A DNA stretch of 64,000 nucleotides from Lactarius indigo (GCA_025766275.1 JAFKAC010000006.1:1178001-1242000); one strand, 5' to 3'; shown: positions 1-11,931, counted from the first letter of the stretch. Made by a program: numbers and translations. The notes: generated by a model not told the origin, from the sequence alone.

Positions 1-144
1 CTGCTTTTTCTTGATCTCCTCCCTTTCGCGCTGCGAGACAGGTTAAGCCGTGGTGAGCATCAAAAGCCCGATTGAGCGCACTTTGATCTCGTCGTCAATG
101 GCCTTGCTACGGCGAGCCTGCTCATTTTCCACTACACCAGGCAT
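1..144 (-). CDS. Possible G-protein alpha subunit, N-terminal fragment (runs off the window)
   Basis: Only the first two exons are inside the window. Exon 1 (144-82) gives 21 codons from an ATG. A 51-base intron (81-31) starts GTGCGC, carries a CTTAAC branch motif and ends CAG. Exon 2 continues in phase with REREEIKKKQ. The charged helix (RRSKAIDDEIK followed by REREEIKKKQ) resembles the helix just before the P-loop in G-alpha subunits, where a stretch of this kind leads into the GTPase core. The family normally starts Met-Gly for myristoylation, but this ATG is followed by Pro, so the true start could differ or the family could be another one. The GTP-binding motifs lie outside the window, so the identification rests on the helix alone. 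Confidence 0.4.
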
Positions 145-885
145 GGGGAGAGGATATGTGGGGAGCGGAGAGGGAAGAAAGGAAAGTGAAAGTGACTAAA
201 TGTGACGAGGAGAGGGAGACGGATATATCATGAAGCCAGGGCCAGTTGCACAAGAGGAAATCATTGGCGATCATATTTCTTTCCCAAGCTCCAAACCAAG
301 ACCGCGCACGATGGTCCCTTGACGGGCCCTTTTCCCGGTTCGGGAGTCCGAGAAAGCGGCTCGGAGCTCTCACGTTGCACCGTATTATTCAAGACGCCGC
401 TGACGTGCCTGTGCTTTCGGCCCGGTTTCACTCGAGGTCACACGGCAACGCTTTCAGCCGCACAGGCATCTCTATCGCCGAAGAGTCGGACACAGACAAA
501 GTGCGTATGCCCAGATATGTACAAATGAACGCGCCTCCAGATATTCGCGAAACTGTCTCGCCAACAGGGGAAACAACGTACCCAGAGGCAGTATCTCCTT
601 GTCGCAACACCCTCGAAGTAGGTGCACATGGACGTCCGAACCAACTTGTTACACTGGTTACGGGCGTCTATTGGTAGCGAAGGGGGCAAATCTTTCGTCA
701 CAGTCGCAGACCGGCCAAATTGTTCGGTTCGGTACCTGTGGATCACCGGATTCGAGCTGACGAATCTTATGTAATCATTGAGGCTTACTCCGAGAGCACG
801 TGATTGTCGAATTCGCACTCGCTAGCCACTTTCCTTCTTGGCCTTGCTCGCTTCTACGAGTCCTAGTCCAACCACGACCGAAAAC
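145..885. other. Intergenic, divergent promoter region
   Basis: This 740-base stretch lies between the minus-strand gene at the left edge and the plus-strand CDP-diacylglycerol synthase, so both promoters must be here. The open frames in it (for example 246-677) show no recognisable domain, no splice structure and no family resemblance. No gene is called. Confidence 0.5.
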
Positions 886-3067
886 ATGAGCAAACCTCAG
901 GTGATACAAAGCAAATCTTCTGTTGCTTCCAGAACTGCTTTCGATATCCTCACCGTTGATTCGGGAGAGGAGTCGGAAGAGGAACATGTCTCGGAGTCAG
1001 AAGCCGCGGTTGCTTCAGTCGTGTGTGTAGAGCTACTATCTCGACTGTCTTTCTGAGTGCTCACTACACGCTCAGAGATGCACCTTCCAAGCCTTCTAAG
1101 ACTGCCCTCAGAAAAGCAGCAAAGGCTGCCCGTCAAGAGAAGAAACAGCAGAGTCGCGCGCTCTCAGCGTCAGGAGGTGACACGTCCGAGGCTGGGCAGT
1201 CACCCCCGGCGCCAACTCTGCCTCTTGCCCCATCTCCAGCGCCTGATAATGGGCCAGTTACTGGTCCGGATCAACACTCGGTTGGGCCTTCTCCCCCTAT
1301 CAAATCCCCAAAGCCTTCACCCCCTTTGGCGAACACTATCTCTGCGCCAAACGAAAAGCCTCGGCCAGCACTAAATGGTCATCAAGTCGGAACCAAGGGA
1401 GGTTCGCAGCGCCCCAATCAAGAGTCATCTGTTCCCTCATCCATAGGGCGACCCGCAACGAAGGTTCCACCAGTCCAACCTTCGAGTTCTCCATCGAAGC
1501 CGGTGCTCCAACCACCTGAACCCAACCCAAGACCCCCAAAGACCAACAAGGAGCCTGTTCCTAGTTCTTCAAAGCCCGTAGCAAAGGCGGAAGCCGATAA
1601 GACCGCTAAGAAGGGCAACAATGTTTTGGTCCGCACCTTGTGGACTTTCATCATGATCGGCGGGTTCATGGGTCAGTTCGACGAATAACGGTGTGATTGA
1701 CTCGCTAATATGCTGTGGCTAGGATGTCTGCTTATGGGTCACGTTTGCATGATTATTCTTGTTTTTATCTGCCAGACCATTGTGTATCGCGAGGTGACCC
1801 GCTTGTTTACGCTCCTGGACTCGATACCCGTGGAAGATAGGCGTAAGGACCCTTGGAGCAAGACCTTGAATTGGTACTTCTTTGCCACATGTGAACTATT
1901 TCTTGTATGGCGAGAGTATCATCTATTACTTCAAGGTGCCTATTATGTTTCACTGTCGTCGCTTGCCTAGTCTCCTCATAGCTTTCAACAACAGCACGTT
2001 GTTTTCGCAGATGCCAATTTTCTCCCGTTCGCCGCGAACCACAGGATCATCAGTTTCACTCTTTACACGATCGGCTTCGTGGGGTTTGTCATGTCGCTGA
2101 AGAAGGGCTATCTCAAGCAGCAATTCGGCCTATTCTGCTGGGTGCACATGACCCTTTTGCTCATTGTTGTCTCCAGGTACGTATCTAAAAGTGGGGTTGT
2201 CGAACAGCTTTCTGAGGCGATTTTCTAGCCACTTCATTATGAACAATATTCTCGAAGGTCTGATCTGGTTCTTTGTCCCCGCATCACTCGTCATCTGTAA
2301 TGATGTATTCGCGTACATCTGCGGCATCACCATGGGCCGTACACCTCTTATCAAGCTTTCTCCGAAGAAAACTGTCGAGGGTTTTGTCGGTGCCTTTTTG
2401 TGTACAGTCGTCTTCGCCGTTGTGTGGGGCACTTTCTTCAGTAAATTCGAACTACATGATCTGCCCTGTGCATGACCTCGGTGTCAATGCATGGAGCAAC
2501 ATGAAATGCACGCCAAACCCGGTCTTCGTCTGGCGCTGAGTGGGTCATTTGGCCACCTGTCGCCAAGTTCCTCTCAACAACTGTACGCACATCCTCTCTA
2601 TCTTATCATAGAGTTCCGCTCAATCTGCGCGACCAGCTTCCGGGCGAAATTCACACGATCTCTTATACGCCGTATCAATTCCACCTCTTGTTTATGGCGT
2701 GCTTTGCTTCGTTGGTCGCTCCGTTTGGCGGTTTCTTTGCTTCTGGCTTCAAGCGTGCTTTCGACATCAAAGACTTCGGTGACAGCATTCCAGGACACGG
2801 CGGCATGACCGATCGAATGGATTGCCAGTGAGTAGATCTCAAATTCACGTGGATCGATGGCCGTGTTTTGACAAGGAAACTGCCTTTACCGACAGGTTTC
2901 TGATGGGCGTGTTTGTCTATGTCTACTACAGCAGCTTTATCCGCGAACATCATGTCACCGTCGGCTCGGTGCTGCAAACGATCGTCAGTGGGCTCACGAT
3001 CGAGGAGCAGCTGGAGCTCATCGGCGATCTCAAGCACTATCTCCGCGGCCAGGGCATCACCATCTGA
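886..3067 (+). CDS. CDS1: Phosphatidate cytidylyltransferase (CDP-diacylglycerol synthase)
   Basis: This integral ER membrane enzyme makes CDP-diacylglycerol from phosphatidic acid and CTP, the branch point to phosphatidylinositol and other phospholipids. The protein starts [10 protein letters not shown] with a long Ser/Pro/Lys-rich cytosolic head, then several hydrophobic segments. Family hallmarks are [30 protein letters not shown] and [18 protein letters not shown] with IPGHGG, the last two belonging to the CdsA signature that binds metal and CTP. Exons are separated by introns near 1023-1075, 1672-1723, 1936-1994, 2177-2228, about 2583-2610 and 2828-2895. Three single extra bases break the frame inside conserved coding sequence (near 1890, 2449 and 2537). 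Removing each restores the family sequence, so these are probably sequence errors and not real lesions. The C-terminus ends in [14 protein letters not shown]. Confidence 0.92.
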
Positions 3068-3370
3068 TGTCGTCAAACCGAAACTCACTGGCAGGTCCGA
3101 CATCGTCGCTGTCTGCCATCGTATTGCTTTCGCAAAAAATTTCCGTAGTTCATATTCATAAGCATATCTCAGCCCCCTCCCTCCTATTTCAACCTTGCAT
3201 GCGTACCTTTTTCGTCTTCATTCAATGCTATTCCTGCTCCAAACGGAATCACGCTCGATGTGGGCTTAAGTTTCATTTGACAGTGCATGGGTGCGCAATA
3301 CAGTATGATCACATGATCATAGACCACAGCAGAAAAGGGAGTCCGCGGAACAAAGAAATTCAATTTTGAT
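3068..3370. other. Convergent intergenic spacer
   Basis: This is the short space between the 3' ends of the CDP-diacylglycerol synthase (+) and ribosomal protein S23 (-) genes. It should hold both 3' untranslated regions. No gene or structured element was recognised. Confidence 0.5.
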
Positions 3371-4058
3371 TTACGACCGGGGTTTTTCCTGTGAGCCGAA
3401 TCAAAGAACGGGTTCAGTAGACAAACGCGAAGGTAGCGGGGGTAACCGGACCTTTTTCTCTTTCCAGAGGGCAAGTAGACCCACACCAGACACCTTCACC
3501 ACCTTGAATCGCACACCGGGAATGTCACCCTTCGCCTTACCACGGCGACCGAAACCAGAGATGAGGACTTCATCGTTCTCGTCGACAAAGTTGAGGCAAC
3601 CATCATTCTGATGGACGATGTCAGGTATCTGAGTACGACTGGGAGGGAGAGCGGACGTACGGGAACGAAGGCGGTGACCTTCTTTCCGTTTTTGATGAGC
3701 TGCACACGCACACACTTGCGGATGGCAGAATTGGGCTGTTTCGCCTCGACGCCGACCTTCTCGAGGACGATGCCCTTTGCGTGCGAAGAGCCTCCTGTGG
3801 GGGATGTCTTGTAGAAGTTACCGAGAGCGCGCTTTTTATAAGACTTATCCGCCTAGAGAAATGGCCCCAAAACGCATATAAGGTCAATGCACGCCCGTAC
3901 GCAATGTGGGGTCAGTTCAGAACGCACCCAACGGATTGTCCCGACGGGTATTTCTGAGCTTGCGTGCTGCTTGCAATCCGCGAGGTTTATTGGCTACGAT
4001 AAAGGCATTTTAACTCCTCCGATGACGGTCAAAATATTTGAAACTACGTACAGCCCAT
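3371..4058 (-). CDS. RPS23: 40S ribosomal protein S23 (uS12)
   Basis: This is the universally conserved decoding-centre protein of the small ribosomal subunit. Five exons can be placed: 4058-4052, 3993-3928, 3852-3661, 3607-3452 and 3388-3371. The first exon is only seven bases (ATGGGCT, donor GTACGT) and the last only six codons (EKPRS and stop). The protein reads [15 protein letters not shown], then [32 protein letters not shown], a short link and [20 protein letters not shown]. The PNSA loop is the decoding-centre loop of uS12. The exons sum to 439 bases, which is 145 codons plus stop, the family's exact length, plus one base. The extra base falls near 3933 in exon 2, where the frame changes just before Arg-Trp. 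A broken copy of an essential gene is implausible, so this base is probably an assembly error. Confidence 0.96.
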
Positions 4059-4269
4059 TCTTATTGCAGATGACCGTGACGATGGTTAGCACCAGTGAAT
4101 GTATGACTTGTGATACGATACAGGATGAATCCTGTGGCTAATAACTGTTACAGTTCTTTCCCACGGTCTGTTGATGGTAAGTTTTCCGAACCCTTGCGTC
4201 GTGACGGAACCACGGCCCAGACCCCTAAACTCTTCACAACAACTCACTCCCATCACCCTTTGTCTTATC

Positions 4270-4740
4270 ATGGCCCAACCCCTTGAACAACAGCAGCCAC
4301 TGGCACAGCCCGATTCCCATGAAATTGGCAGTCACCTGACTGGTCTTGCCAGGCAAGGCAATGAGCACTTGACTGATCTTGCTGGGCAGGTACATGTCAC
4401 ACCAAACCTACCAGTGCCAGTGGCGCCATGGGGTGAACTTGTTCAAAAAGCACAAGCAATCAATAGGTCCATGGCTGCCATAAGAGCAAGCATTGAGGCC
4501 ATTATTGCAACTATCAATGCCATACAAGTAAGAGTCAATGCCATTCAAGAGACTGTCAATGAATATGAGAATAGGGTGTGTACTAATATGTACTCAATGA
4601 CTCATATTTAATTTTTGTGCAGCTTAAAACAATTACCAATGCAGCTGGCCAATGCTGCTGCATCTATGAAAGCACCTGTTCTAATCCCTCAAAATGGGCA
4701 GCTACCTCCCCCTAGATTCCAACCACAAAGTTGGAAGTAG
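4270..4740 (+). CDS. Small coiled-coil-like protein of unknown function
   Basis: The ATG at 4270 follows a pyrimidine-rich leader. Exon 1 runs to 4577, an intron with donor GTGTAC and acceptor TGCAG occupies 4578-4622, and exon 2 ends with a stop at 4738-4740, giving 141 residues. The protein is Gln/Ala/Ile-rich. Its middle (IRASIEAIIATINAIQVRVN) has heptad-like hydrophobic spacing and may form a coiled coil. The DNA here is more AT-rich than in neighbouring genes. Beyond the stop, at 4803-4900, a further piece can be read through one TAA (AAQYLGLPPLAHNATVEQ). That suggests the original protein was longer and this copy is truncated, or that there is another exon. I do not recognise a function. 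Confidence 0.5.
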
Positions 4741-5239
4741 TGACAATCAATGGTAAGATTGTGGGCTTAGCTGTGGAGATGCTCTACTCACACACCCTAC
4801 AGATGTCAATGCATAAGTTGCTGCCCAATACCTTGGGTTGCCACCTCTGGCACACAATGCAACTGTGGAACAACATTGTCAACAGTTAAGTGACTTCCTT
4901 GAGTGTATGTATTCATAACATGGTGTTTAGTGTATATTGTCTGCAAATGTGTGGTGGTAATGGTACAGATTGACACGCGACACAAGCCTCCCAAAAGTTG
5001 TATGACACGACTACGGAAGAAGGTGAACACAGAAGTATGTGATCTCATCACAAGGCAGTCGGTGTGAGACGTCGCCTAGTGTGTTCAGCTCGTTTGCGTT
5101 GAATGCGCTCCTGAGCGAGTGAATGTCATCGCCGTGTTCCGACTGGGAATCAAGGGTCTCCTATTTATGGTGTCAGGTGTGCATGTGACCACAGGAAGTA
5201 GAACCGTAACGTACGTCGAAGAAATGATGCGCGAGGACT
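4741..5239. other. Spacer holding a possible truncated 3' exon
   Basis: The first part (about 4745-4900) can be read as a continuation of the preceding small gene: a GTAAGA donor at about 4752, a CTACAG acceptor near 4801, then a plausible exon interrupted by TAA. The rest, up to the glucosidase relic, shows nothing recognisable. Confidence 0.3.
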
Positions 5240-6585
5240 ACGAGGGGCTACGGACACCGTAAGTTACTTGCCGGGGGGAAGGGAGACCACATACTCTTCG
5301 GAGTCTTGGGTAAACGATAGCTCACGCCGCTCTGTAGGATATAGTAGGCGATCAGGCCCGACCTGAGAGATTTGATTGAGGCGCCCCATAGCGCACAGCG
5401 AACCACGAACGACTCACCATCCTGTCTGATGCGAAGCCCCGAGACCTCGACCGTCGTCGCAATGGAAGTACTAGATCACGTGTATTTACTAAATGCTGGC
5501 GTTATGGTAGTATAAGATATCTCACTTCGTAGAACCAGACATTATCCCTGGAGAAAGGACCGAAGTCGAGCTTCTGATTCCCATGTCAAGTGCTCGACGG
5601 CCGTGGATGTCCCGGCCAAAAATATGAATGATCCGGTGCTGGATTTCTTCGGCCACCTGAAGCAGACTCATGTAGTCGCCGCTGCCAGTGGGGCACCCCA
5701 CCCGAAGTTCCGTAGTATTGATTAGAACCTCTGAAGGCTCTCTATGAACAGGAATTTTATTGCTAGCCCTGCAACGGGTCAATTGGTCGCATATACAGAT
5801 GACGAGAAATGACCTACAATTTGGACAGCGCCAGTTGGAATTACCACCAAACATCCTTGATTTGCACTCCCCGGGCCAATAACCGACTTCGTGTCTGTTA
5901 ACTTCCATACCTCATGGACAGTCCTTGTATAACTTCGATAGGCTACAGAAGGTCCGACAAGTCGGCAGTTATCCGCCCTCCAAGTGAGCCGAACATACGA
6001 TCGAATGCCGTGTTCACTGAAAAACTCGCTCTCGTCGAGCATCTTTTCCAAAAAATGCTAATTAGACGGTGTCCTTACTGGTAAGTGCGAGTAAGAGGCA
6101 CTCTCCACAACTACGAGCTGCACATTTCGTCGAATTATAGAAAACCAGCGGAATTACAGAAAAAATAACGAACTTTTCATGTTTGCCATGTTCCGTCCGG
6201 ATACCTCGGGTCTATTCAAGGAACCAGTTCATACGTTTCTTGAAGCCAGGGAACCGGTTCACGACGGACGGTTCTAGTGTCAGAGTCGCATATAGGGGGG
6301 GGATGAGTCCGACGAAGCTGCGGATGGGGAGCTGCATGCTGTGACCACCCCATTGGATTGCGTCATAGTACATTCCGTCCTGTTCGCTCCTACAGACTAT
6401 GCTCATCCTCGCCATCGGGGTATGTCATGGCATCCGCGATGAAGATAACATGTAGTGGCGCAAGGAAGACAGCACGACAACATTCAGGGCGGAGGAAGTA
6501 GCTCGCCTGGAAAAACTGATGCGATATCTTCGTACACCGGGTTATGCTTGGCCAGTTCGAGTGCCATGTTCAGCCTAAAGCGGTG
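5240..6585 (-). pseudogene. GH63-like (MGH1-like) glucosidase relic, C-terminal part only
   Basis: Read in the minus direction, a series of blocks in different frames follows the order of a large fungal/bacterial glucosidase family with a GH63-like (alpha/alpha)6 barrel. The blocks are LNMALELAKHNPVYEDIAS (about 6574-6520), FIADAMTYPDGEDEHSL, QDGMYYDAIQWGG with LTLEPSVVNRFPGFKKRMNW (about 6380-6220), NRPEVSGRNMANM, EKMLDESEFFSEHGIRS (about 6050-6000), EVGYWPGE with MFGGNSNWR, VGCPTGSGDYMSLLQVAEEI, KLDFGPFSRDNVWFYE, GLGASHQTGW, and GLIAYYILQSGVSYRLPKTP. One intron (GTGAGT to CTCAG) joins GASHQTGW to SGLIAYY with intact splice sites. The rest has stop codons (a TAG near 6390 where Trp is expected) and several frame changes. 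The N-terminal half is absent beyond about 6590. The lesions are much denser than in neighbouring genes, so this is a real pseudogene. Confidence 0.82.
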
Positions 6586-6955
6586 ACATGTTATAACTAG
6601 GTGTCGACTTCGTCGACTAAAACCTTCAAGGGAGTTGGGGACTGGAATCCCGAACCGCGGGTGACTACGATAACGTGACTCACTTACATAAGGGGGGTCG
6701 TCCTAACTTTGCATCACACTTTTGGCTTCATTGTATCCACGGGCTTCATGTATCATGCGCAAGTGGATTAGTGATAGCGGGTCTTGCCAGTGATTTAGGG
6801 CTACAGCACAAGTACTTTTCTCCCGAGTTAATCGTGCGAATCACTACCTTGTTAGCTATGGGACTGTATTCCGGACTACAGGAACGAACGAAAACCTCCT
6901 GCGAAAAAAAATTAAAATTAGGCTAACGTGTAGCGTGTCCGTGTCGGCATTTTAG
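6586..6955. other. Spacer upstream of the glucosidase relic
   Basis: The N-terminal exons of the glucosidase should lie here on the minus strand, but none can be read. The plus-strand open frame 6675-6926 has no recognisable features. The breakpoint that removed the 5' half of the relic should be at or near 6590. Confidence 0.4.
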
Positions 6956-9760
6956 TCAATCCTGATCGACCCGTACAACTTCCGGATTGCCCAATACGTG
7001 GCCAAGAACCCGATGGTACCTGAATGCCATCAAACGATATAAATGTGATCAGTTCCTGGTTGAGCAACAACAGAGGGACTGACCTGTCACCAGGAAATCA
7101 AGGATGACCAAGAGGAAGAGATATCCGAAATACAGGGCAACACTGGAGAATGAGTCGAGGGAGAGGCGTGACACCCAGTAGAAGAGTCCATAGGCCAGCA
7201 ACCAGATGGCATTTCCACCGCCAGTCAGGAAGGCGCGCCAGTGCCACCTAGAAAGGGACGCGTAAGCAATATGGCCCAAATTGTCGGTGTTAGGCATACG
7301 CACCGGTACTCTTCGGCACAGAGAACGAAGTAGGTGAAAAGGATGGTGACTGTTGCGGTAGTCAAACCGACAACACCCGCGGTCAGCGCCAAGAAACCAA
7401 AGGCGTAATAGGCCCTAGAAGCGAACAAGCTCGAGAGAACAAAATACAGTTCTACGAACGTAGCGCCAAACGGTAGAATCCCACCCAGTAAAGCAGTAGC
7501 CTTTCTTCCTCATCAGTGCGAATATGGATATTACGGACGTTGACAACGTACCCACGGTCGTAAGTACCCTGGAGGCGGCGGGATTTGACGGGGGATTGGA
7601 TTGACCCTGACAGGGTGGGAAATAGCCTGCAGGCGACTGCGTAAGAGTAGGGAAACGAATGCAGACGAAACCTGAAGTCTCACCCCGCGCCTAGCCCCGA
7701 AGTACGCGCCAATTGCGGATAAGGGTGCAGAGATCCCGAACCAAAGGAGTACGATGAGGAGCATGGTACCTAGCGGCGCATATATAAGGTAGGTGTGGTG
7801 AAAGTATTTAAGTATGCTCACCGAACGGCACGGCCCCAGACGAGTCAGCCGTGATTAAAAACAGGTTGAGGAGAAACACGATCATGAAGATGATTCTGCC
7901 GGAGAGTTTGAGTTATGCATCGCTTTCGTGAAGTGTAAAACCTACGTAGGGAGGGCCGTCGCCGTTACGAAGGCATTCTTCCTGCGCTCGGTACCCCCTA
8001 GGGATGAGTATACCCTACTTGAAACATAGCCTCCGACACTACATATTACCGTGAGCATGGCGAACCGACAGATCTAAATCTGTAGACAAACCTGCCAAAG
8101 AAAGTCCAACAAATCATCATCACTGTAGCGAGAGAGCCTCGGTTCGAAGGGGAAAGGAATCCCAACAAAGCAAAGACTGGATGATCCCGGCTCGGTACGA
8201 AGGTTATGTGGGAGAGGCTAAATTGACAAACCTAAAGTGACTCCAACCATGGCGCACAGCTGGGCGCCGTTCCCTACGAGAGCGGAGAGTATGAGGGGAT
8301 TGTTTGGGGTCCGGAACACTTCGCCATGGACGAGTTTCCAGCCCCAATCCTCCTGTACGTCTTCCTGCACGGAAAATGAGCATCAGTCCATACAGCTGTG
8401 GGGGAGTACAGACACTAAGGTCAATTGCGTTGTATCGAGAGATCTACAAACAGGCCGCGTTTAGCATTCAAGACCGATGGAGATGTAGAAAAAGGAGAGA
8501 ACATACATCTCGTGATACGCTACGGTAGACAATCATAGAGACCATCGCGCAGAGGAAAACAACGATCACAAGCGAGTTGATCAAGCTGAACCAATGGATG
8601 CGCGGGTCGAAGATATGGAGATAGTTATCCCATCGAGTAGCCTGTTGAGATTAACCAGCTGCTTGACAGAATGACCCCAGGAAAAGGCTTACCCATGGAG
8701 TAGAGGATTCCTGTGTGTAACACGTAATCAGGACTGATTGCGAACGACTAGGACACCAACTCACATTCCACATCACACGATATGTATATCGGACTCGGTT
8801 ATCCCCCGTTTCGCTTAAAATCAAAGGTGGGACCTTGGAATCGCAGTCCAGGAGTCCATCTTGGGAGCCACCTCGGCTATAATAGATGGTGGTGAGGAAT
8901 GGGAATGGGAGATGGTGTTTGAAAAATACCTGGAGGGCCACACAAGGACCCCAACTATGCGGTTCTGCTGGGGACTGAGCGAGTGATATCTGTAGTTCCT
9001 TCAGAGAACGGCCGTACGACATGTTGAATGCCTCGTACCTCAGAACAATGTCATAATGGTTGTTCAGATGTGGGTGCTCCTCATTGGGACCGTCGTCGCT
9101 TCCAAGATTGAACCCCATATCAAAGAATAATTCCCCCGACTTCACGTCGACCTTCATCTCCGCCGCAGGAAGGCCATCCACGAGCCAGTTGAGTGCATAG
9201 TCCTCCCGTATCCGGTCGTTGATAAACTTGGCGTCTTCCCCAGGGACGGTGGATATACAAAGAGACTTGCACGTAGCATTGTCTTGCAACATTTGAATCT
9301 AAAGCAAACATGAGACACAGAAGGGCGCGAAAAGGGGGCACGCACATCATATGGTGAATCGAATATGCGGTCTCCGAAGAGGATAGAACCCAAGGACTCT
9401 GGCTGTTTGCGCGGGCCGCCATGCGGTTCGCAGAAATGGAATTGCGGGTGATAGTAATCATCTGGCACGACTACATCAGATTATTAACCCAGAAGAGGGA
9501 ATGGGCTCGTACAATTGATTAGCGACCTCTGTCAAATGGGTCAGACAAAGCCACCTTAGGTCACAGTATACACTCACTAATTTTGCGTCGTCCGAACCGG
9601 GGAGCAACGGAGTTAGGGCATTGACAAAGAGATCAACTTTCTCTCCCTCTCTATAATCATGTGGTGCAGCGCCAGGGAGGTAGAATGCATCGACAGGAAC
9701 AAGGGACGTGACGAGCGCTACGAGCACGAGGCCAACGAGAGAGCGGCTCACCGACGTCAT
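6956..9760 (-). CDS. EMP70: Transmembrane 9 superfamily protein (EMP70/TM9SF)
   Basis: This is a Golgi/endosome nonaspanin with a large lumenal head and nine membrane segments, involved in sorting of membrane proteins and in adhesion or nutrient responses. The start at 9760 gives a signal peptide ([20 protein letters not shown]). The lumenal domain follows: [20 protein letters not shown], then [44 protein letters not shown] and [17 protein letters not shown]. The membrane part carries [98 protein letters not shown] and [20 protein letters not shown]. The C-terminus is LYGSIRID, which resembles the KXD/E Golgi-retention signal of this family with Arg for Lys. Many short introns interrupt the gene, including a run of three small exons around 8900-9000 and 9460-9580. 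No frame break was found. Confidence 0.94.
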
Positions 9761-10157
9761 ATGAAAACTCTAACGGTGGGTGCAAAAAAAGAAAGTACAG
9801 TAGGGCGTGTGGAATGAGAGAGACTCAGAGAGCGGACTGATGGTGGTCACCTTTGAACGGGACCAATATTGACTGGTGGCGGTTGGCAGACGTGGGGCGC
9901 GTAAGATGCGAACGCGCCGCCGCTCGATGACACGTGGTGGATCCGACAACGGCAACCACCCAGACAGGTGATGATATAATTACTGTCACTCTGGACGTGT
10001 CTGCGTAGAAATATACTTTTACAGAATCCAAAATAGTGCAACCCAACAATCTATTCAGACTGGAATCCCTCGGAGATTAAGACCCACTTGAGTGGCGTCC
10101 TTAGCGACGGTTACGCACGAAAGCATTCCTGCGCATCGGGGGCCATGGCGACAACTG
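9761..10157. other. Intergenic: promoter of the TM9SF gene and 3' end of MSY1
   Basis: This 397-base gap separates the start of the TM9SF gene from the stop of the downstream-lying synthetase; both are on the minus strand. The open frames in it (for example 9825-10049) are unsupported. It must contain the TM9SF promoter and the 3' untranslated region of the synthetase gene. No specific motif is called. Confidence 0.45.
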
Positions 10158-11931
10158 TTATGACTGAAGCGTGAAGACAGCGTGCTTGTCCTTCCCAGCC
10201 CGGACAATGACTAGACGCCCATCAATCAAATCTTCCGGCTGGACCTTCCTATCTGCGTCGACGGCCTGGCCGTTCAGGTAGAGACCGCGCATCGCTACTA
10301 AGGACTTCGCAGCGCCTATGAAGGACGAAGGATAAGCGAGCAAAAAACGTTGATAGCCAATAGTAACATACTGGTGTTCTTGGTTACGCCGTGGTTTACA
10401 GTCAACCTCAGTACCGTGGTCCCAAATATCTCGTCGGCGGGGATAGATAGAAGACGACGGTCCCCCGAAAGAGCCACCGAAACTTCTTCAGCGTTTACCG
10501 CGGATACATCCGTGCCGAAGAGGACCCTAGTAATTGACTTAGCACGCTTGACGCCATCCGCTGGTGGGGTTCAGCTAAGGAAAGACCATCGATACGCGGC
10601 AACTACCTGTATGTACGAGCTCTGTTACTTCTTCTGCAAGAAGTTTTTGGGCGATGCGCTCTTCAGGTCTTTTCTGAGGGATAACGCTGAGTACGGTACG
10701 TTACGTTTTACTAATCACTCACACGATGGTCCTCGAGAGTTTGTTCTATCTTTTCCAAGGGTATCAGAGTGAACAGCTTTAAATACCGACCGACATCTTT
10801 GTCGCTAGTTTTCATGAAAAACTAGAGGCAATTTCACGTTAAGCGGCAGATGCAAATCTATCGCAACTTACCTGGTAGAAATCGTACACTGAGGTTAGCT
10901 TCTCGTTCAACCAGATCGCATTCCCCGCACTTTTCCCGAATTTTGCACCTGTTGCGGTGGTGATTAGAGGCGTGGTAATACCAAACGCTCTTTCGCGGCT
11001 CTCAGCGGCTCTGCTCGGCAGTTCGTTTGTACGACTGATTAGTTCGAGTCCGGCGATGATATTACCCCATTGGTCCGATCCTCCGACCTGGATAGTGCAG
11101 CCAGTCTTTTCGTGCAAAGCGAGGAAGTCATACGCTTGCAGGAGCTGGTATGAAAATTCTGCGAACGATATGCCTTGTTGTGAGTTCAGTCGGGACTGAA
11201 CACTGGGAAAGCGCCAATCAGCCCATATAAAGTGTTGAGCCGATTGGACTTGCCTTTCTCGCGCAATCATGCTATTAACTCTGGCGGTTGATCCAGCAAC
11301 ACGCAAAAATTCTAATATACCTAGATTCTTGAACCAATCGATATTGTTCATGACGAGTGGGGGAATATATGGCTCGTCCAAGGAGGACATTCGTTTGCCT
11401 GCATAGTCGCGTGCACGTTCGAAAAATTTCTGGACAGCAGCCGACAATTTCAGCATGTTGTTTTGGGCCATGGTTTCTTCCATGTGGGGCCTCTCCGTGG
11501 AGCGACCTGAGGGGTCCCCAATCAAAGCGGTTGCACCTCCAATCTGCAAAGAGATGAGGTGTGTAATGGTAAGCCTGTTGGCGTTGCTCACAAGAGGAAT
11601 GATTTTGTGGCCGTGAATTTGGAAGTGTACCAAGCACATCATGGGCAAGATGTGGCCGACATGTAATGAGTCGGCAGTAGGGTCTATGCCAGAATATACC
11701 ACTCGGCTTTGATCCTGGAGAAAGTCCCGGAGTTGTTCGGGCCTAGAGATTACTGGTGAGCCAGTAGGACGTGGTATGAAAAGAGTGACCGCACTTGGTG
11801 ACTTGTGAAACAAAGCCTCTAGAGGATAGTTCGTCAAGAGGCCCCACTCGAGTAGATAAATTGCGTCGAGAGATATTCAGAGTGCATATTTTCGGTGAGT
11901 GGCAACCGCTGGAACGAAACACTGCGAGCAT
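10158..11931 (-). CDS. MSY1: Mitochondrial tyrosyl-tRNA synthetase
   Basis: This class I synthetase charges mitochondrial tRNA-Tyr. The start at 11931 gives an Arg/Ser-rich presequence (MLAVFRSSGCHSPKIC, then NISRRNLSTR) suited to mitochondrial import. The catalytic core has the HIGH-type motif HVGHILPMM, the tyrosine pocket segment GGATALIGDPSGRSTER, VGGSDQWGNIIAG, and the KMSKS-type loop KFGKSAGNAIWL, which is the normal version in bacterial-type TyrRS. The later exons give GRYLKLFTLIPLEKIEQTL, RPEERIAQKLLAEEVTELVH and a C-terminal S4-like RNA-binding region (AKSLVAMRGLYLNGQAV) ending at 10158. One extra base near 11795 breaks the frame between FVSQVT and SAVTLFIPRP; without it the N-terminus reads through. 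It is probably a sequence error. Confidence 0.93.

Noticed and set aside
246..677. 143-codon plus-strand open frame
   Set aside because: No recognisable domain, no supporting splice structure and position in the divergent promoter region.
1890..2537. Programmed +1 frameshifting in the CDS1 gene
   Set aside because: The three sites share no slippery motif, and similar extra bases occur in unrelated genes, so sequence error is simpler.
11460..11560. Loss of KMSKS in the tyrosyl-tRNA synthetase
   Set aside because: KFGKS is the normal form in bacterial-type TyrRS, so it is not a defect.
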